A stretch of DNA of 64,000 nt from Massilia varians (GTDB lineage Bacteria > Pseudomonadota > Gammaproteobacteria > Burkholderiales > Burkholderiaceae_D). Where the stretch lies: the NCBI RefSeq assembly GCF_027923905.1, contig NZ_AP026966.1:4341001-4405000 (forward strand), read 5' to 3'. Numbering within the stretch: position 1 is the stretch's first letter; each line of letters begins with the position of its first letter. This document shows positions 29,062 through 36,805 of the stretch, in pieces. Position numbers and translations under genes: made by a program. Under the pieces are notes generated by a model. That model did not search any database, had not been told where the DNA came from, and saw nothing but the letters and a program-made list of their open reading frames with translations.

Positions 29062-29550
29062 ATGCAGGAAGCGGCAAGCGGCAACACGGTTCGCTTCGAC
29101 ACCCGGGCGGAATGCGAAACGCAGTGGCGCGCCTGCCTGGCCGCCGCCCGCACCCGCCTCGACCTGTTCGACCCCGACTTCGCGGTATTCCCTTTGGGAA
29201 GCAGCGAAGTCGATGCGCTTCTGCGGGAATTTTTCAAACGCGGCGGCGTGCTGCGCCTGGCGCTGCACTCGCCCGCCCACATCGAACGCCACTACCCGCG
29301 CTTCCTGCGCATGCTGCGCGACTATGGCCACCTGCTCGCTTGCCGCAACACGCCGCAAGGCCTGCGCCAGCTGAGCGATTCTTTCTGCATCGCCGACGAT
29401 TTGCACATCGTGCGCCGCTTCCACAGTGCGCACATGCGCGGCGAAGCCAGCTTCGCCGCCCCGCAAGCGGTCGAACTGGCGCGCCAGCGCTTCGATGCGA
29501 TCTGGGATGAATCTTTTCCTGTCCTTCAGTCAACCATCAGCGGCTTGTGA
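29062..29550 (+). CDS. Small conserved protein of PLD-like/DUF7931 type
   Basis: A 162-residue soluble protein, 12 bases after roxA, with GGGAGG before its ATG, so co-transcribed. Segments RLDLFDPDFAVFPLGSSEVDALLREFFKRGGVLRLALHSPAHIERHYPRF and DDLHIVRRFHSAHMRG resemble the degenerate phospholipase-D-like domain DUF7931 found after ribosomal-oxygenase or N-acetyltransferase genes in Betaproteobacteria. The HxK catalytic motif of true PLD enzymes is missing, so enzymatic activity is doubtful. Its pairing with roxA might point to ribosome- or RNA-related work, but that is a guess. Confidence 0.7.
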   Translation: MQEAASGNTVRFDTRAECETQWRACLAAARTRLDLFDPDFAVFPLGSSEVDALLREFFKRGGVLRLALHSPAHIERHYPRFLRMLRDYGHLLACRNTPQGLRQLSDSFCIADDLHIVRRFHSAHMRGEASFAAPQAVELARQRFDAIWDESFPVLQSTISGL

Positions 29551-29656
29551 ACGTTATAAGCGTGTTGTTACCAGTTGGCGGCGATATCGTTTCATCTTGT
29601 AACAATATGAAGCTTATTAAACCGCAAAATACTTTCGCCAAGGAATGAGTTCGCTA

Positions 29657-29683
29657 TTGCGATTCAGTAAATTTGGCTATAAT
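29657..29683 (+). promoter_or_regulatory. Candidate promoter of the alanine-rich lipoprotein gene
   Basis: TATAAT at 29678-29683 with TTGCGA at 29657-29662, 15 bases apart (short of the ideal 17). It predicts a 5' leader of about 130 bases, which contains a perfect palindrome at 29756-29775. Confidence 0.45.
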
Positions 29684-29755
29684 ATCGGGTCAGGAAGGTT
29701 CCGTTGCCTATTTGGCAGGTTTGCCTTTAACGAAAGCACGAAAATTCCTCTGAGC

Positions 29756-29775
29756 AATAATTACCGGTAATTATT
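29756..29775. repeat. Perfect 20-base palindrome in lipoprotein 5' leader
   Basis: AATAATTACC followed directly by its inverse GGTAATTATT, in an AT-rich stretch that contrasts with the GC-rich surroundings. As it is uninterrupted (no loop) it suits a dimeric DNA-binding protein better than an RNA hairpin. Confidence 0.6.
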
Positions 29776-29818
29776 ATTCAAACAAGCAGTACTTACTTTT
29801 GAAATATTAAGGAAAATC

Positions 29819-30091
29819 ATGAAAAAATCCCTGCTGATCGTTTCCCTGATGGCTGTTGCTCTGGCTGCTTGCAGCAAGAAAGAAGAAGCTGCTCCGGTCG
29901 CTCCGGCCGCTGTCGAAGCTCCTGCTGCTACCGATGCTGCTGCTACCCCGGCCGCTACCGACGCAACCACCGCTGCTCCGGCCGCTGACGCTGCTGCTGC
30001 CGCTTCGGAAGCCGCTTCGACCGCCGCTGACGCAGCTGCTGCTGCTTCGACCGCTGCTTCGCAAGCTGCTGACGCTGCTGCAACCAAGTAA
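29819..30091 (+). CDS. Small alanine-rich lipoprotein
   Basis: A 90-residue protein starting MKKSLLIVSLMAVALAACSKKEE with a clear lipobox (LAAC), so the mature chain of about 72 residues is lipid-anchored, probably to the outer membrane. After SKKEEAAP it is almost wholly Ala with Pro, Thr, Ser, Asp and Glu; the last 40 residues (AADAAAAASEAASTAADAA) read as an alanine-zipper helix as in Lpp-like proteins. AAGGAAAA gives a strong ribosome site. The strong terminator right after and the AT-rich promoter suggest a highly expressed single gene. Codon use is skewed to GCT, unlike neighbours, as expected for abundant proteins. Confidence 0.85.
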   Translation: MKKSLLIVSLMAVALAACSKKEEAAPVAPAAVEAPAATDAAATPAATDATTAAPAADAAAAASEAASTAADAAAAASTAASQAADAAATK

Positions 30092-30111
30092 TCAGCGCGA
30101 TCTGATTCAAG

Positions 30112-30136
30112 ACCGGCCTGCGGGCCGGTTTTTTTT
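30112..30136 (+). terminator. Rho-independent terminator of the alanine-rich lipoprotein
   Basis: ACCGGCC-TGCG-GGCCGGT stem (30112-30129) followed by eight T residues. A textbook intrinsic terminator. Confidence 0.92.
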
Positions 30137-30171
30137 CGCCCCACGCTTTTCCTCGTCCAGGCGGCAGGCGT

Positions 30172-30198
30172 AAAAAAACCGGCCATCAAGGCCGGTTT
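30172..30198 (-). terminator. Rho-independent terminator of bamC
   Basis: On the minus strand AAACCGGCC-TTGAT-GGCCGGTTT followed by a run of T (the A-run at 30172-30178 on the plus strand). It faces the terminator at 30112-30136, with which its stem shares the ACCGGCC core. Confidence 0.88.
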
Positions 30199-30222
30199 CC
30201 GCACGGGGCTTGCACCCCTGAA

Positions 30223-31353
30223 TTATTTCAGCTCATCCGCCAGCAGCTTCAGGATCTTGGCGCCGGTCTCGCCGGCATCCGGCTTGCCGTCGTTGGTCTG
30301 CACGCTCACCTGGCTGGTCGAGGCGCCCTGCTCCGCCTTGACGATTACGCGGTAACGCTGGGCTTCCTTGGCCTTGTCGTCCGCGCCGAAAGTGAACAGC
30401 TTCTTGAAGAAGCCATCCTTGTTGGCCGCATCCGGATCGACGTAGCGCACGAAGTACACGCCCTGCACGCGGTCGCGGTCTTCGACGGTGAAGCCGACGC
30501 GGTCGAGCGCCAGGCCGACGCGGCGCCATGCGCGGTCGAAGCCTTCGTTGACTTCCACGGCATTGCCGACCAGCGTGGCCTGCTGCGGCGCCACCGGCGC
30601 GTTCGCGACCATGGTCTCGGCCGGCTTGGTCTCCTTGACGCCGGTGAGCTGGGCCACCAGGCGGCCCAGGAACTGCGCTTCCAGGCCGGGATCGTTCGGG
30701 CGCACGGTCCAGATCGTGGTTTCCTTCTGGGCGCCCTGCAGCACTTCCTCGGCGCCGCGGTGGCTGATCCAGATCTCGGTCGAGCCGTCCGGCAGGCGCT
30801 CCAGGCGGGTGCGGAACTTGTCGCGCTCGCCGGTCGAGTAGGCTTTGTCGAACACCCGGCCGAGAGCGTTCCGGATGAAATCCTGTGGGATCTTGGAACG
30901 GTTCTCGACCCAGTTGGTTTCCATGGTGCCGGTCGTGGCCGACTCGGTCTCGATGGCGAAGCCCTGGTTTTCCCAGAACTCGCGCAGCTGCGGCCACAGT
31001 TGTTCCGGGGTCTGCTTGACCACCAGCCAGCGCTGGTCGCCGTTACGCTGCACGCTCACGGCATCGGTCGAGACCGGGCCGATCGGCTGCAGCGAAGCGC
31101 CTGCCATCGCACCCGGCACATTCTGTGCGCCCATCTGCTGCTGGAAACTGGATGCGGTCGCCACGCCCTTGCCGTCCGGGACGGCATAGCGGTTGTCGCG
31201 CTGCAGCGCGGTCAGGTCCGGCGGAACTTCCAGGTTGGCAGCCTTCTTGGCGCCACGGTAGTCGACCTTGTCCGATTCGAAGATGGTGGTGCAGCCGGCG
31301 AGGCTCAGCGCGATCGTGGTCAGCGCGAGGGTCTTCATAGTGCGATTTGTCAT
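30223..31353 (-). CDS. bamC: Outer membrane protein assembly factor BamC (lipoprotein)
   Basis: A 376-residue lipoprotein of the BAM complex that inserts beta-barrel proteins. Signal MKTLALTTIALSLAGCTTIFESDKVDYRG with lipobox LAGC and the conserved early region (VDYRGAKKAANLEVPPDLTAL) that binds BamD. Two helix-grip domains follow: QRWLVVKQTPEQLWPQLREFW and VEVNEGFDRAWRRVGLALDRVGFTVEDRDRVQGVYFVRY. The start may be 31353 (MTNRT) or the second Met at 31338; neither has a clear ribosome site. It lies 42 bases after dapA, the same order as in E. coli (dapA-bamC). Slightly longer than the E. coli protein (344). Confidence 0.95.
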   Translation of the reverse strand: MTNRTMKTLALTTIALSLAGCTTIFESDKVDYRGAKKAANLEVPPDLTALQRDNRYAVPDGKGVATASSFQQQMGAQNVPGAMAGASLQPIGPVSTDAVSVQRNGDQRWLVVKQTPEQLWPQLREFWENQGFAIETESATTGTMETNWVENRSKIPQDFIRNALGRVFDKAYSTGERDKFRTRLERLPDGSTEIWISHRGAEEVLQGAQKETTIWTVRPNDPGLEAQFLGRLVAQLTGVKETKPAETMVANAPVAPQQATLVGNAVEVNEGFDRAWRRVGLALDRVGFTVEDRDRVQGVYFVRYVDPDAANKDGFFKKLFTFGADDKAKEAQRYRVIVKAEQGASTSQVSVQTNDGKPDAGETGAKILKLLADELK

Positions 31354-31395
31354 GTCGTTCGATATCAGTTACCAGGAACCGGAACCCTTGCGGGT

Positions 31396-32277
31396 TCAGG
31401 AAGAAAGAAGGCCCGCCTGGGCCAGTGCGCCACGGACGGTATCGTGGAAGGACGAGCCCAGCGGCGCCAGCGGCAGGCGCAGGCCCGACGGGATCCTGCC
31501 CATCTCGGCCAGGGCCCACTTGACCGGCACCGGGTTCGGCTCGACGAACAGCTTGGCGTGCAGGTCGAGCACGCGGTTGTTGATCTCGACCGCGCGCGCC
31601 ACGTCACCGGCCATGGCGGCGACGCACAGTTCGTGCATCGCGCGCGGCGCCACGTTGGCGGTCACCGAGATGTTGCCGGCAGCGCCGCAGAACATCAGGG
31701 CCATCGCGGTCGGGTCGTCGCCCGAGTACACGCCAAAGGACTTGTCGACCATGCGCAGCAGCTCGATGCCGCGGCCGATGTTGCCGGTGGCGTCCTTGAT
31801 GCCGACGATGTTGTCGATCGGCGCCAGGCGCGCCACGGTCTCGTTGCTCATGTCGGCAACGGTGCGGCCCGGGACGTTGTACAGGATGACCGGCAGGTCG
31901 ACCGCTTCGGCGATGGCCTTGAAGTGGCGGTACATGCCTTCCTGGGTCGGACGGTTGTAGTACGGGACCACCTGCAGCGAGGCGTCGGCGCCGACGTCCT
32001 TCGCGTGCCGGGTCAGCGCGATGGCCTCCACGGTGGAGTTGCCGCCCGCGCCGGCGATCACCGGGATGCGGCCGGCGGTGTGGTCCACCGCGATCTTGAT
32101 CAGTTCGGCATGCTCCTCGGGGGAGACGGTGGCCGATTCGCCCGTGGTGCCGACGATGACGATGCCGTCGGTACCTTCCGCGATGTGCCAGTCGATCAGC
32201 TTGCGCAGAGAGTCGCGGTCAAGACTGCCGTCCTCGAACATCGGGGTGACGATTGCTACGATGCTGCCCTTAATCAT
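31396..32277 (-). CDS. dapA: 4-hydroxy-tetrahydrodipicolinate synthase
   Basis: A 293-residue (beta/alpha)8 lyase that condenses pyruvate with aspartate semialdehyde in lysine and meso-diaminopimelate synthesis. [31 protein letters not shown] (substrate-binding Thr-Thr), [17 protein letters not shown] with the catalytic Tyr, and [13 protein letters not shown] with the Schiff-base Lys are all seen. TACAAT on the minus strand at 32314-32319 may be its -10 box, about 37 bases before the start; it falls at the end of the upstream methyltransferase region. Co-transcribed with bamC. Confidence 0.97.
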   Translation of the reverse strand: MIKGSIVAIVTPMFEDGSLDRDSLRKLIDWHIAEGTDGIVIVGTTGESATVSPEEHAELIKIAVDHTAGRIPVIAGAGGNSTVEAIALTRHAKDVGADASLQVVPYYNRPTQEGMYRHFKAIAEAVDLPVILYNVPGRTVADMSNETVARLAPIDNIVGIKDATGNIGRGIELLRMVDKSFGVYSGDDPTAMALMFCGAAGNISVTANVAPRAMHELCVAAMAGDVARAVEINNRVLDLHAKLFVEPNPVPVKWALAEMGRIPSGLRLPLAPLGSSFHDTVRGALAQAGLLSS

Positions 32278-32334
32278 ATGCGTTGGCCGTGCCGTAAAGT
32301 AAATAAAAGTTGGATTGTAGCGGATCGCCCGCCT

Positions 32335-32910
32335 CTATGGTTCATTCGAACCCACATTATGGTCGAGCTTTGCCTCGGTTTTGGCAAAGCCGTGGCCGGC
32401 CGCGCACAGGCGCTGCACCTGCGCTGGGTGGGGCCGGTCGAGGTGGCCGTCTTCGAAGGCCAGCACCTGCAGCCCGCCAGCGCGCGCCAGGCCCAGCAGT
32501 TCTTCCGGCGCCAGCAGGAAATCCGGATTCGACGGCTTGCCGTAGATCTGGTTACCCTGCGCAAACGTCTCGTAGATCAGGATGCCGTCCGGGCGCAGGC
32601 TGGCGGCCAACTGTGGGAACAGCGGGCGGTGCAGGTAGTTGGTGACGACGATCAGCGCGAAACGGCCCGGCTCGAAGGGCCAGACGGCATCCTCGGCCTC
32701 GAGGTCGTGCTGCAGCGTGGTCACGTTCGGGCCGGCAAGCGGGCCCAGCAGTTCCGGATTGCGGTCCAGCGCGGTCACCCGCATGCCGCGCGCCGCCAGC
32801 AGGCGCGTGTGGCGGCCGCTGCCGCAGGCCAGGTCGAGCGCTTCGCCGGCCTTTGCCAGCGGCGCGAAGCGTTCGACCCAGGGCGAGGCCGGCAGGTTCA
32901 TCATGTTCAT
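32335..32910 (-). CDS. Class I SAM-dependent methyltransferase (TehB-like)
   Basis: A 191-residue soluble enzyme. SAM-binding motif I is ALDLACGSGRHTRLLAARG, followed by VTALDRNPELL (acidic end of strand 2), DLEAEDAVWPF and the motif LIVVTNYLHRPLFPQL. After IYETFAQGNQIYGKP the short C-terminus lacks extra domains. It resembles the TehB/thiopurine-methyltransferase type; the acceptor is unknown. The start at 32910 overlaps the stop of the site-2 protease gene (ATGA). Further in-frame Met codons at 32904 and 32901 are alternatives. Confidence 0.85.
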   Translation of the reverse strand: MNMMNLPASPWVERFAPLAKAGEALDLACGSGRHTRLLAARGMRVTALDRNPELLGPLAGPNVTTLQHDLEAEDAVWPFEPGRFALIVVTNYLHRPLFPQLAASLRPDGILIYETFAQGNQIYGKPSNPDFLLAPEELLGLARAGGLQVLAFEDGHLDRPHPAQVQRLCAAGHGFAKTEAKLDHNVGSNEP

Positions 32911-33563
32911 GTGAGCAGCAGGGTCAAGGGCGACGCGATCAGCTGCAGCAGGATGCGGCCCAGGTTCATCACCGGCATCACCCAGAAGGCCAGCAGGTTC
33001 ATGAAGATCAGGCCCAGCACGATGAAGAAGCCGTAGGGCTCGATGCGCGCGAACTTGTAGGCCAGGGCGTTCGGCAGCAGGCTGGTGAGCACGCGGCCGC
33101 CGTCCAGGGGCGGAATCGGCAACAGGTTGAAGGCGAACATCAGGAGATTGGCGAACAGGCCGGCCTGCGCCACCTTGTGCGGGAACTCCTCGCTCACGCC
33201 GAAGGCGACCAGCAGCACCGCCAGCACCAGCCACAGGAAGGCCATGATGAAGTTGGCGCCGGGGCCGGCGAGGGCCACCCAGGCCATGTCGCGCTTCGGG
33301 TTGCGCAGGCGGTTGAAGTCGACCGGCACCGGCTTGGCATAGCCGAACACGAATCCGGTGGTGAGGTACAGGGCAATGGGAATCACGATGGTGCCGAAGA
33401 TGTCGACGTGCACCAGCGGGTTGAGTGTCATGCGCCCGGCGGCATAGGCGGTGTTGTCGCCGAAATAGCGGGCGACGTAGGCGTGGGCGGCTTCATGCAG
33501 GGTAATCGCAAAGAGGACGGGCAGCGCGTAGACGGCAATGTTACGTATCAGTTCAGGATCCAT
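32907..33563 (-). CDS. Site-2-type M50 membrane metalloprotease
   Basis: A 218-residue polytopic membrane protein. The zinc site HEAAHAY lies in the first third and the second ligand in NLLPIPPLDGGRVL. Five or six hydrophobic segments are visible, including VYALPVLFAITLHEAAHA and FFIVLGLIFMNLLAFWVMPVM. It belongs to the short, PDZ-free group of site-2 proteases, which is common next to tryptophanyl-tRNA synthetase and YciO/Sua5 genes in proteobacteria; substrates are mostly unknown. It is 54 bases after the YciO-like gene on the same strand and coupled to the methyltransferase. Confidence 0.9.
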   Translation of the reverse strand: MDPELIRNIAVYALPVLFAITLHEAAHAYVARYFGDNTAYAAGRMTLNPLVHVDIFGTIVIPIALYLTTGFVFGYAKPVPVDFNRLRNPKRDMAWVALAGPGANFIMAFLWLVLAVLLVAFGVSEEFPHKVAQAGLFANLLMFAFNLLPIPPLDGGRVLTSLLPNALAYKFARIEPYGFFIVLGLIFMNLLAFWVMPVMNLGRILLQLIASPLTLLLT

Positions 33564-33617
33564 GTGCGCGATTTTATCAGGTCCGCCGGACCCGCCTGTT
33601 AGGAGAAGCTGAAGACC

Positions 33618-34241
33618 TTACAGGCCGAATGCCGCCGGATCGCCCCTGCCCGCGCGCACCAGTTCCGGCACCGGCCCGGTCAGATCGATGACCGTGGTCG
33701 CCTCCAGCGTGCCGGCGCCGCCGTCGATCACCAGCTCGATCTGCTTGCCGAGGCGCGCCAAGACCTCGTCGGGATCGGACAGCATGTGGTCGTCGCCCGG
33801 CAGTTGCAGCGTGGTGCCGATCAGGGGCTCGCCCAGTTCCTCGATGAGGGCCAGCATGATCTGGTTTTCCGGCACGCGCACGCCGATGGTCTTGCGCGAC
33901 GGATGCGACAGGCGGCGCGGCACTTCGCGCGTGGCCTCCAGGATCACGGTGTAGGGGCCCGGCATGGTCGCCTTGAGCAGCCGGTACTGGGTGTTGTCGA
34001 CGCGCGCGAAGTGCGCGATCGCGGACAGGTCGCGCACCAGCAGGGTCAGGTGGTGCTTGTCGTCGACGCCGCGGATGCGGCGCAGCTTCTCGACCGCGGC
34101 CTTGTCGTCGAGGCGGCACACCAGCGCATAGGCCGAATCGGTCGGCGCGGCCACGATGCCGCCGGCGCTGATGATCTGGGCGGCCTGCTTCACCAGGCGC
34201 GGCTGCGGGTTGTCGGGATGGATCTGGAAGTGCTGGGCCAT
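33618..34241 (-). CDS. YciO/Sua5-family protein (threonylcarbamoyl-AMP synthase-like)
   Basis: A 207-residue YrdC-fold protein: AAQIISAGGIVAAPTDSAYALVCRLDDKAAVEKLRRIRG, LTLLVRDLSAIAHFA, ATMPGPYTVILEATREVPRRL, TIGVRVPENQIMLALIEELGEPLIGTTL. The family includes TsaC/Sua5 enzymes that make threonylcarbamoyl-AMP for tRNA t6A37. The KHHLTLLVRDLS pattern and the length fit the YciO branch, whose role in t6A is uncertain, so I give no tsaC symbol. It is followed 54 bases on by the M50 protease, a common order. The start at 34241 has AAGGCGGTACCC upstream. Confidence 0.88.
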   Translation of the reverse strand: MAQHFQIHPDNPQPRLVKQAAQIISAGGIVAAPTDSAYALVCRLDDKAAVEKLRRIRGVDDKHHLTLLVRDLSAIAHFARVDNTQYRLLKATMPGPYTVILEATREVPRRLSHPSRKTIGVRVPENQIMLALIEELGEPLIGTTLQLPGDDHMLSDPDEVLARLGKQIELVIDGGAGTLEATTVIDLTGPVPELVRAGRGDPAAFGL

Positions 34242-34265
34242 GGGTACCGCCTTTCTTCTTGATTG

Positions 34266-35141
34266 TTAGCGAAGCGCCTGCAGCGCCGCGATGCGTTGCT
34301 CCATCGGCGGGTGGGTCGAGAACAGCGCGCCCCAGCCGCCGCCGCTGCCCGAGATGCCGGAAGCGGCCATCGACGAGGGCAGCGCGCCCGGCGCCAGGCC
34401 GCCGAGACGGGCCAGCGCATGCTGCATCGGCACCGGACTGCCGAGCAGCTTGGCCGAGCCGGCGTCGGCGCGGAATTCGCGCTTGCGCGAGAACCAGGCG
34501 ACGATGATCGAGGCCAGGATACCGAACACGATCTCGCACACGAACACGGTGACCATGTAGCCGATGCCGGGACCGCGGTCCTCGCTGCGCAGCAGCACCT
34601 TGTCGACGAAGTAGCCGACCACCCGCGCGAGGAACACGACGAAGGTGTTGACCACGCCCTGGATCAGGGTGAGCGTGACCATGTCGCCATTGGCGATGTG
34701 GGCCACCTCGTGGCCGATCACGGCCTCGACCTCGTCCTGGTTCATGCTGGCCAGCAGGCCGGTGGACACCGCCACCAGCGCGGAATTCTTGAACGCGCCG
34801 GTGGCGAAGGCGTTCGGCTCGCCATCGTAGACGGCCACTTCCGGCATGCCGATGCCGGCGCGCTCGGATAGCCGACGGACGGTGTCGACCAGCCAGCGTT
34901 CGGTGCCGTTGGCGGGGGTCTCGATGACGCGCGCGCCGGTCGACCATTTGGCCATCGGTTTGCTCATCAGGAGCGAAATGAAGGAGCCGGTGAAACCGAT
35001 CACCAGCGAGAACACGGCCAGGTTGCCGATGTCGATCCCCTGCCCCGTGACGGCGCGCCCCACCCCAAGCAGGTTGAGCACGAGCGACACCACCAGCACG
35101 ACGGCAAGGTTGGTGGCAAGGAACAGGACGATGCGTTTCAT
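34266..35141 (-). CDS. htpX: Membrane zinc metalloprotease HtpX
   Basis: A 291-residue inner-membrane M48 protease that degrades misfolded membrane proteins along with FtsH. Two N-terminal helices ([22 protein letters not shown] and [19 protein letters not shown]) precede [14 protein letters not shown], the zinc site [11 protein letters not shown] and a further pair of helices, then [18 protein letters not shown] with the third ligand Glu. The start at 35141 is fixed by AGGAGG at ideal spacing. A 25-base palindrome lies 75 bases upstream (35216-35240) and may be its control site. E. coli HtpX is 293 residues. Confidence 0.96.
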   Translation of the reverse strand: MKRIVLFLATNLAVVLVVSLVLNLLGVGRAVTGQGIDIGNLAVFSLVIGFTGSFISLLMSKPMAKWSTGARVIETPANGTERWLVDTVRRLSERAGIGMPEVAVYDGEPNAFATGAFKNSALVAVSTGLLASMNQDEVEAVIGHEVAHIANGDMVTLTLIQGVVNTFVVFLARVVGYFVDKVLLRSEDRGPGIGYMVTVFVCEIVFGILASIIVAWFSRKREFRADAGSAKLLGSPVPMQHALARLGGLAPGALPSSMAASGISGSGGGWGALFSTHPPMEQRIAALQALR

Positions 35142-35215
35142 GAACAAGCCTCCTGGCAACGGGATGATGTCAGGCTGCCAAGATTGGGCTGTCCAGTCGA
35201 AAATTCAAGTAGGGG

Positions 35216-35240
35216 TGATCTGGTCCAGTGGACCAGATCA
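35216..35240. repeat. 25-base perfect palindrome upstream of htpX
   Basis: TGATCTGGTCCA, one central G, then the exact inverse TGGACCAGATCA: 12-base arms with no mismatch. It sits 75 bases before the htpX start. It could be an operator for a stress regulator or a short-range cruciform element. Confidence 0.65.
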
Positions 35241-35253
35241 CGCTCTGTCGTCA

Positions 35254-35330
35254 GCGCGTTCAAACTTCGGATGAGTTGCCACAGTGCTTGCACTAGCTGA
35301 ACGCGCGGACGGCGAAGCCGTCCACCCTAC
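35254..35330. repeat. REP-like unit, third copy, with a distant inverted arm
   Basis: The unit 35298-35330 (TGAACGCGCGGACGGC...CGTCCACCCTAC) is the same family as the pair at 478-583. An inverse of its first nine bases, GCGCGTTCA, occurs at 35254-35262, giving a larger stem with a 35-base loop. It ends right at the stop of the PHP gene. Confidence 0.65.
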
Positions 35331-36161
35331 CTAGAACCAGTCGTGCCAGACCGGCTTGAGGCCCGCCGGCAGCGGCGGCAGCTCGGCGAACTCCACCCTG
35401 GCCTCGCCCGGTGCATGGAAATCCGTCCCGCGCGAGGCCAGGAAGCCATAGCGCCGTGCCAGCTCGGCGTAGATCTGGTACTGGTCCGGCGTATGGCTGC
35501 CGGTCACCACCTCGATGGCATTGCCGCCCAGCTGGCGGAATTCGTCGAACAACGCCCCTTCGGCGGTGTCGCTGAACGGGTAGCGGCCCGGATGCGCGAT
35601 TACCGGGATGCCGCCGGCGCCGCGGATCCAGCCGACCGCATCCGACAGCGTGGCCCAGCGGTGCGGCACGTAGCCGGGCCTGCCCTCGGTGAGATACTTG
35701 CGGAACACTTCGGAGGTCGAACCGCAGGCGCCGATCTCGACCAGGTAGCGGGCGAAATGGGTGCGCGAGATCAGGTCCGGGTTGCCGACGTAGCGCAGCG
35801 CGCCCTCGTAGGCACCCGGAATGCCGGCATTGTCCAGCTGGGCCCCGATTTCCCTGGCGCGTGCCTGGCGGCCGTTGCGGGTCGCGGCCAGGCCGTCGAT
35901 CAGGGCCAGGTTGTCCTCGTCGATTTGCAGGCCGACGATGTGGACGGTCTCGCCCGCCCAGGTCACCGAGATCTCGACCCCGGCCACGAAACGCATGCCG
36001 AGCTCCCCGGCGGCCTTGCGCGCGGCCTTGATTCCGCCGATCTCGTCGTGGTCGGTCAGCGCCCACAGGTCGACGCCGCCCTGGCGCGCATAGGCGGCGA
36101 CGGCGGCGGGTGCGAGCACGCCGTCGGAGACGTTGGAATGGCAGTGGAGATCGGCTTTCAT
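35331..36161 (-). CDS. PHP-domain phosphoesterase (RNase AM/YciV-like 3',5'-nucleotide phosphatase)
   Basis: A 276-residue metal-dependent phosphatase. PHP motifs are in order: ADLHCHSNVSDG, LTDHDEIGG, AGVEISVTWAGETVHIVGL, LISRTHFARYLV, PVIAHPGRY and TDFHAPGE, which supply the trinuclear metal site. The family includes YciV (RNase AM), which trims 5' ends of 5S and other rRNAs, and enzymes that remove a phosphate from 3',5'-bisphosphonucleotides. TAG at 35331-35333 abuts the REP element. The gene is single on its strand here, between htpX and the FlgO-like gene. Confidence 0.88.
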   Translation of the reverse strand: MKADLHCHSNVSDGVLAPAAVAAYARQGGVDLWALTDHDEIGGIKAARKAAGELGMRFVAGVEISVTWAGETVHIVGLQIDEDNLALIDGLAATRNGRQARAREIGAQLDNAGIPGAYEGALRYVGNPDLISRTHFARYLVEIGACGSTSEVFRKYLTEGRPGYVPHRWATLSDAVGWIRGAGGIPVIAHPGRYPFSDTAEGALFDEFRQLGGNAIEVVTGSHTPDQYQIYAELARRYGFLASRGTDFHAPGEARVEFAELPPLPAGLKPVWHDWF

Positions 36162-36238
36162 GGCACGGCAATGTCATTGGCGATTGGAGCGAAACATTGT
36201 ACGCGCCAATGCGCCTGCCGTGCTGCTACAACAACCGA

Positions 36239-36787
36239 TCAGTTGGCTTGCAGCATCGAACGGACGGTGCCCTCTTTCGCCAGCACGTAGTCGTGGCCGG
36301 CCAGCACCAGGTTGGTGCTCGGCTGGATCACCTTGACGTTGATAAAGACCGCCTCGCGGGTCTCGGCGTACGAGCCCACCACCACCGCCTGGGCGTTGTG
36401 GGTGCTGGCCACCTCGCCGATCTCGCGCGTCAGCATCAGCTCGCCCTGTCCGCGCTTGAGGTAGACGCTGTTGCGCAGCTTCATCTCCAGCATCTTCATG
36501 CCGCCCTGCGCGAGGCGGGTCGAGAGCTGTTCCGACACCAGCCGGCCCAGCATCGAGGTCTGCTCGAGCGCGTCGATGTTGACGATGGTGGCCATGATCA
36601 GGGGCTTTTCGTCGCCCAGCTTGCCGCGCAGCTGCAGCGCCAGCGCATCGGCGGCGCGGTAGTTAGCGGCAACGAAGGCATTCGCCGACACCGAGGTGTA
36701 ATTGGTGTCGTCCCTGGTCGTCGAGCAGGCGCCCAGCAACAGGGGCAGCGCGAGGACCGCGGCGCACAGGGTCGGGATTCGCTTCAT
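36239..36787 (-). CDS. FlgO-like outer membrane lipoprotein
   Basis: A 182-residue lipoprotein with signal MKRIPTLCAAVLALPLLLGACSTT and lipobox LGAC. The body shows the FlgO domain: YRAADALALQLRGKL, PLIMATIVNIDALEQTSMLGRLVSEQLSTRLAQGG, TREIGEVASTHNAQAVVVGSYAETREAVFINVKVIQP. FlgO in Vibrio is linked to the flagellar outer ring, but this domain is also found in non-flagellar lipoproteins; no flagellar gene is here. It starts 18 bases after the apparent end of a second, frameshifted lipoprotein gene (36806-37475), so both were likely one transcript. Confidence 0.85.
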   Translation of the reverse strand: MKRIPTLCAAVLALPLLLGACSTTRDDTNYTSVSANAFVAANYRAADALALQLRGKLGDEKPLIMATIVNIDALEQTSMLGRLVSEQLSTRLAQGGMKMLEMKLRNSVYLKRGQGELMLTREIGEVASTHNAQAVVVGSYAETREAVFINVKVIQPSTNLVLAGHDYVLAKEGTVRSMLQAN

Positions 36788-36805
36788 GGCCTCAGTGCTC
36801 CGTGC

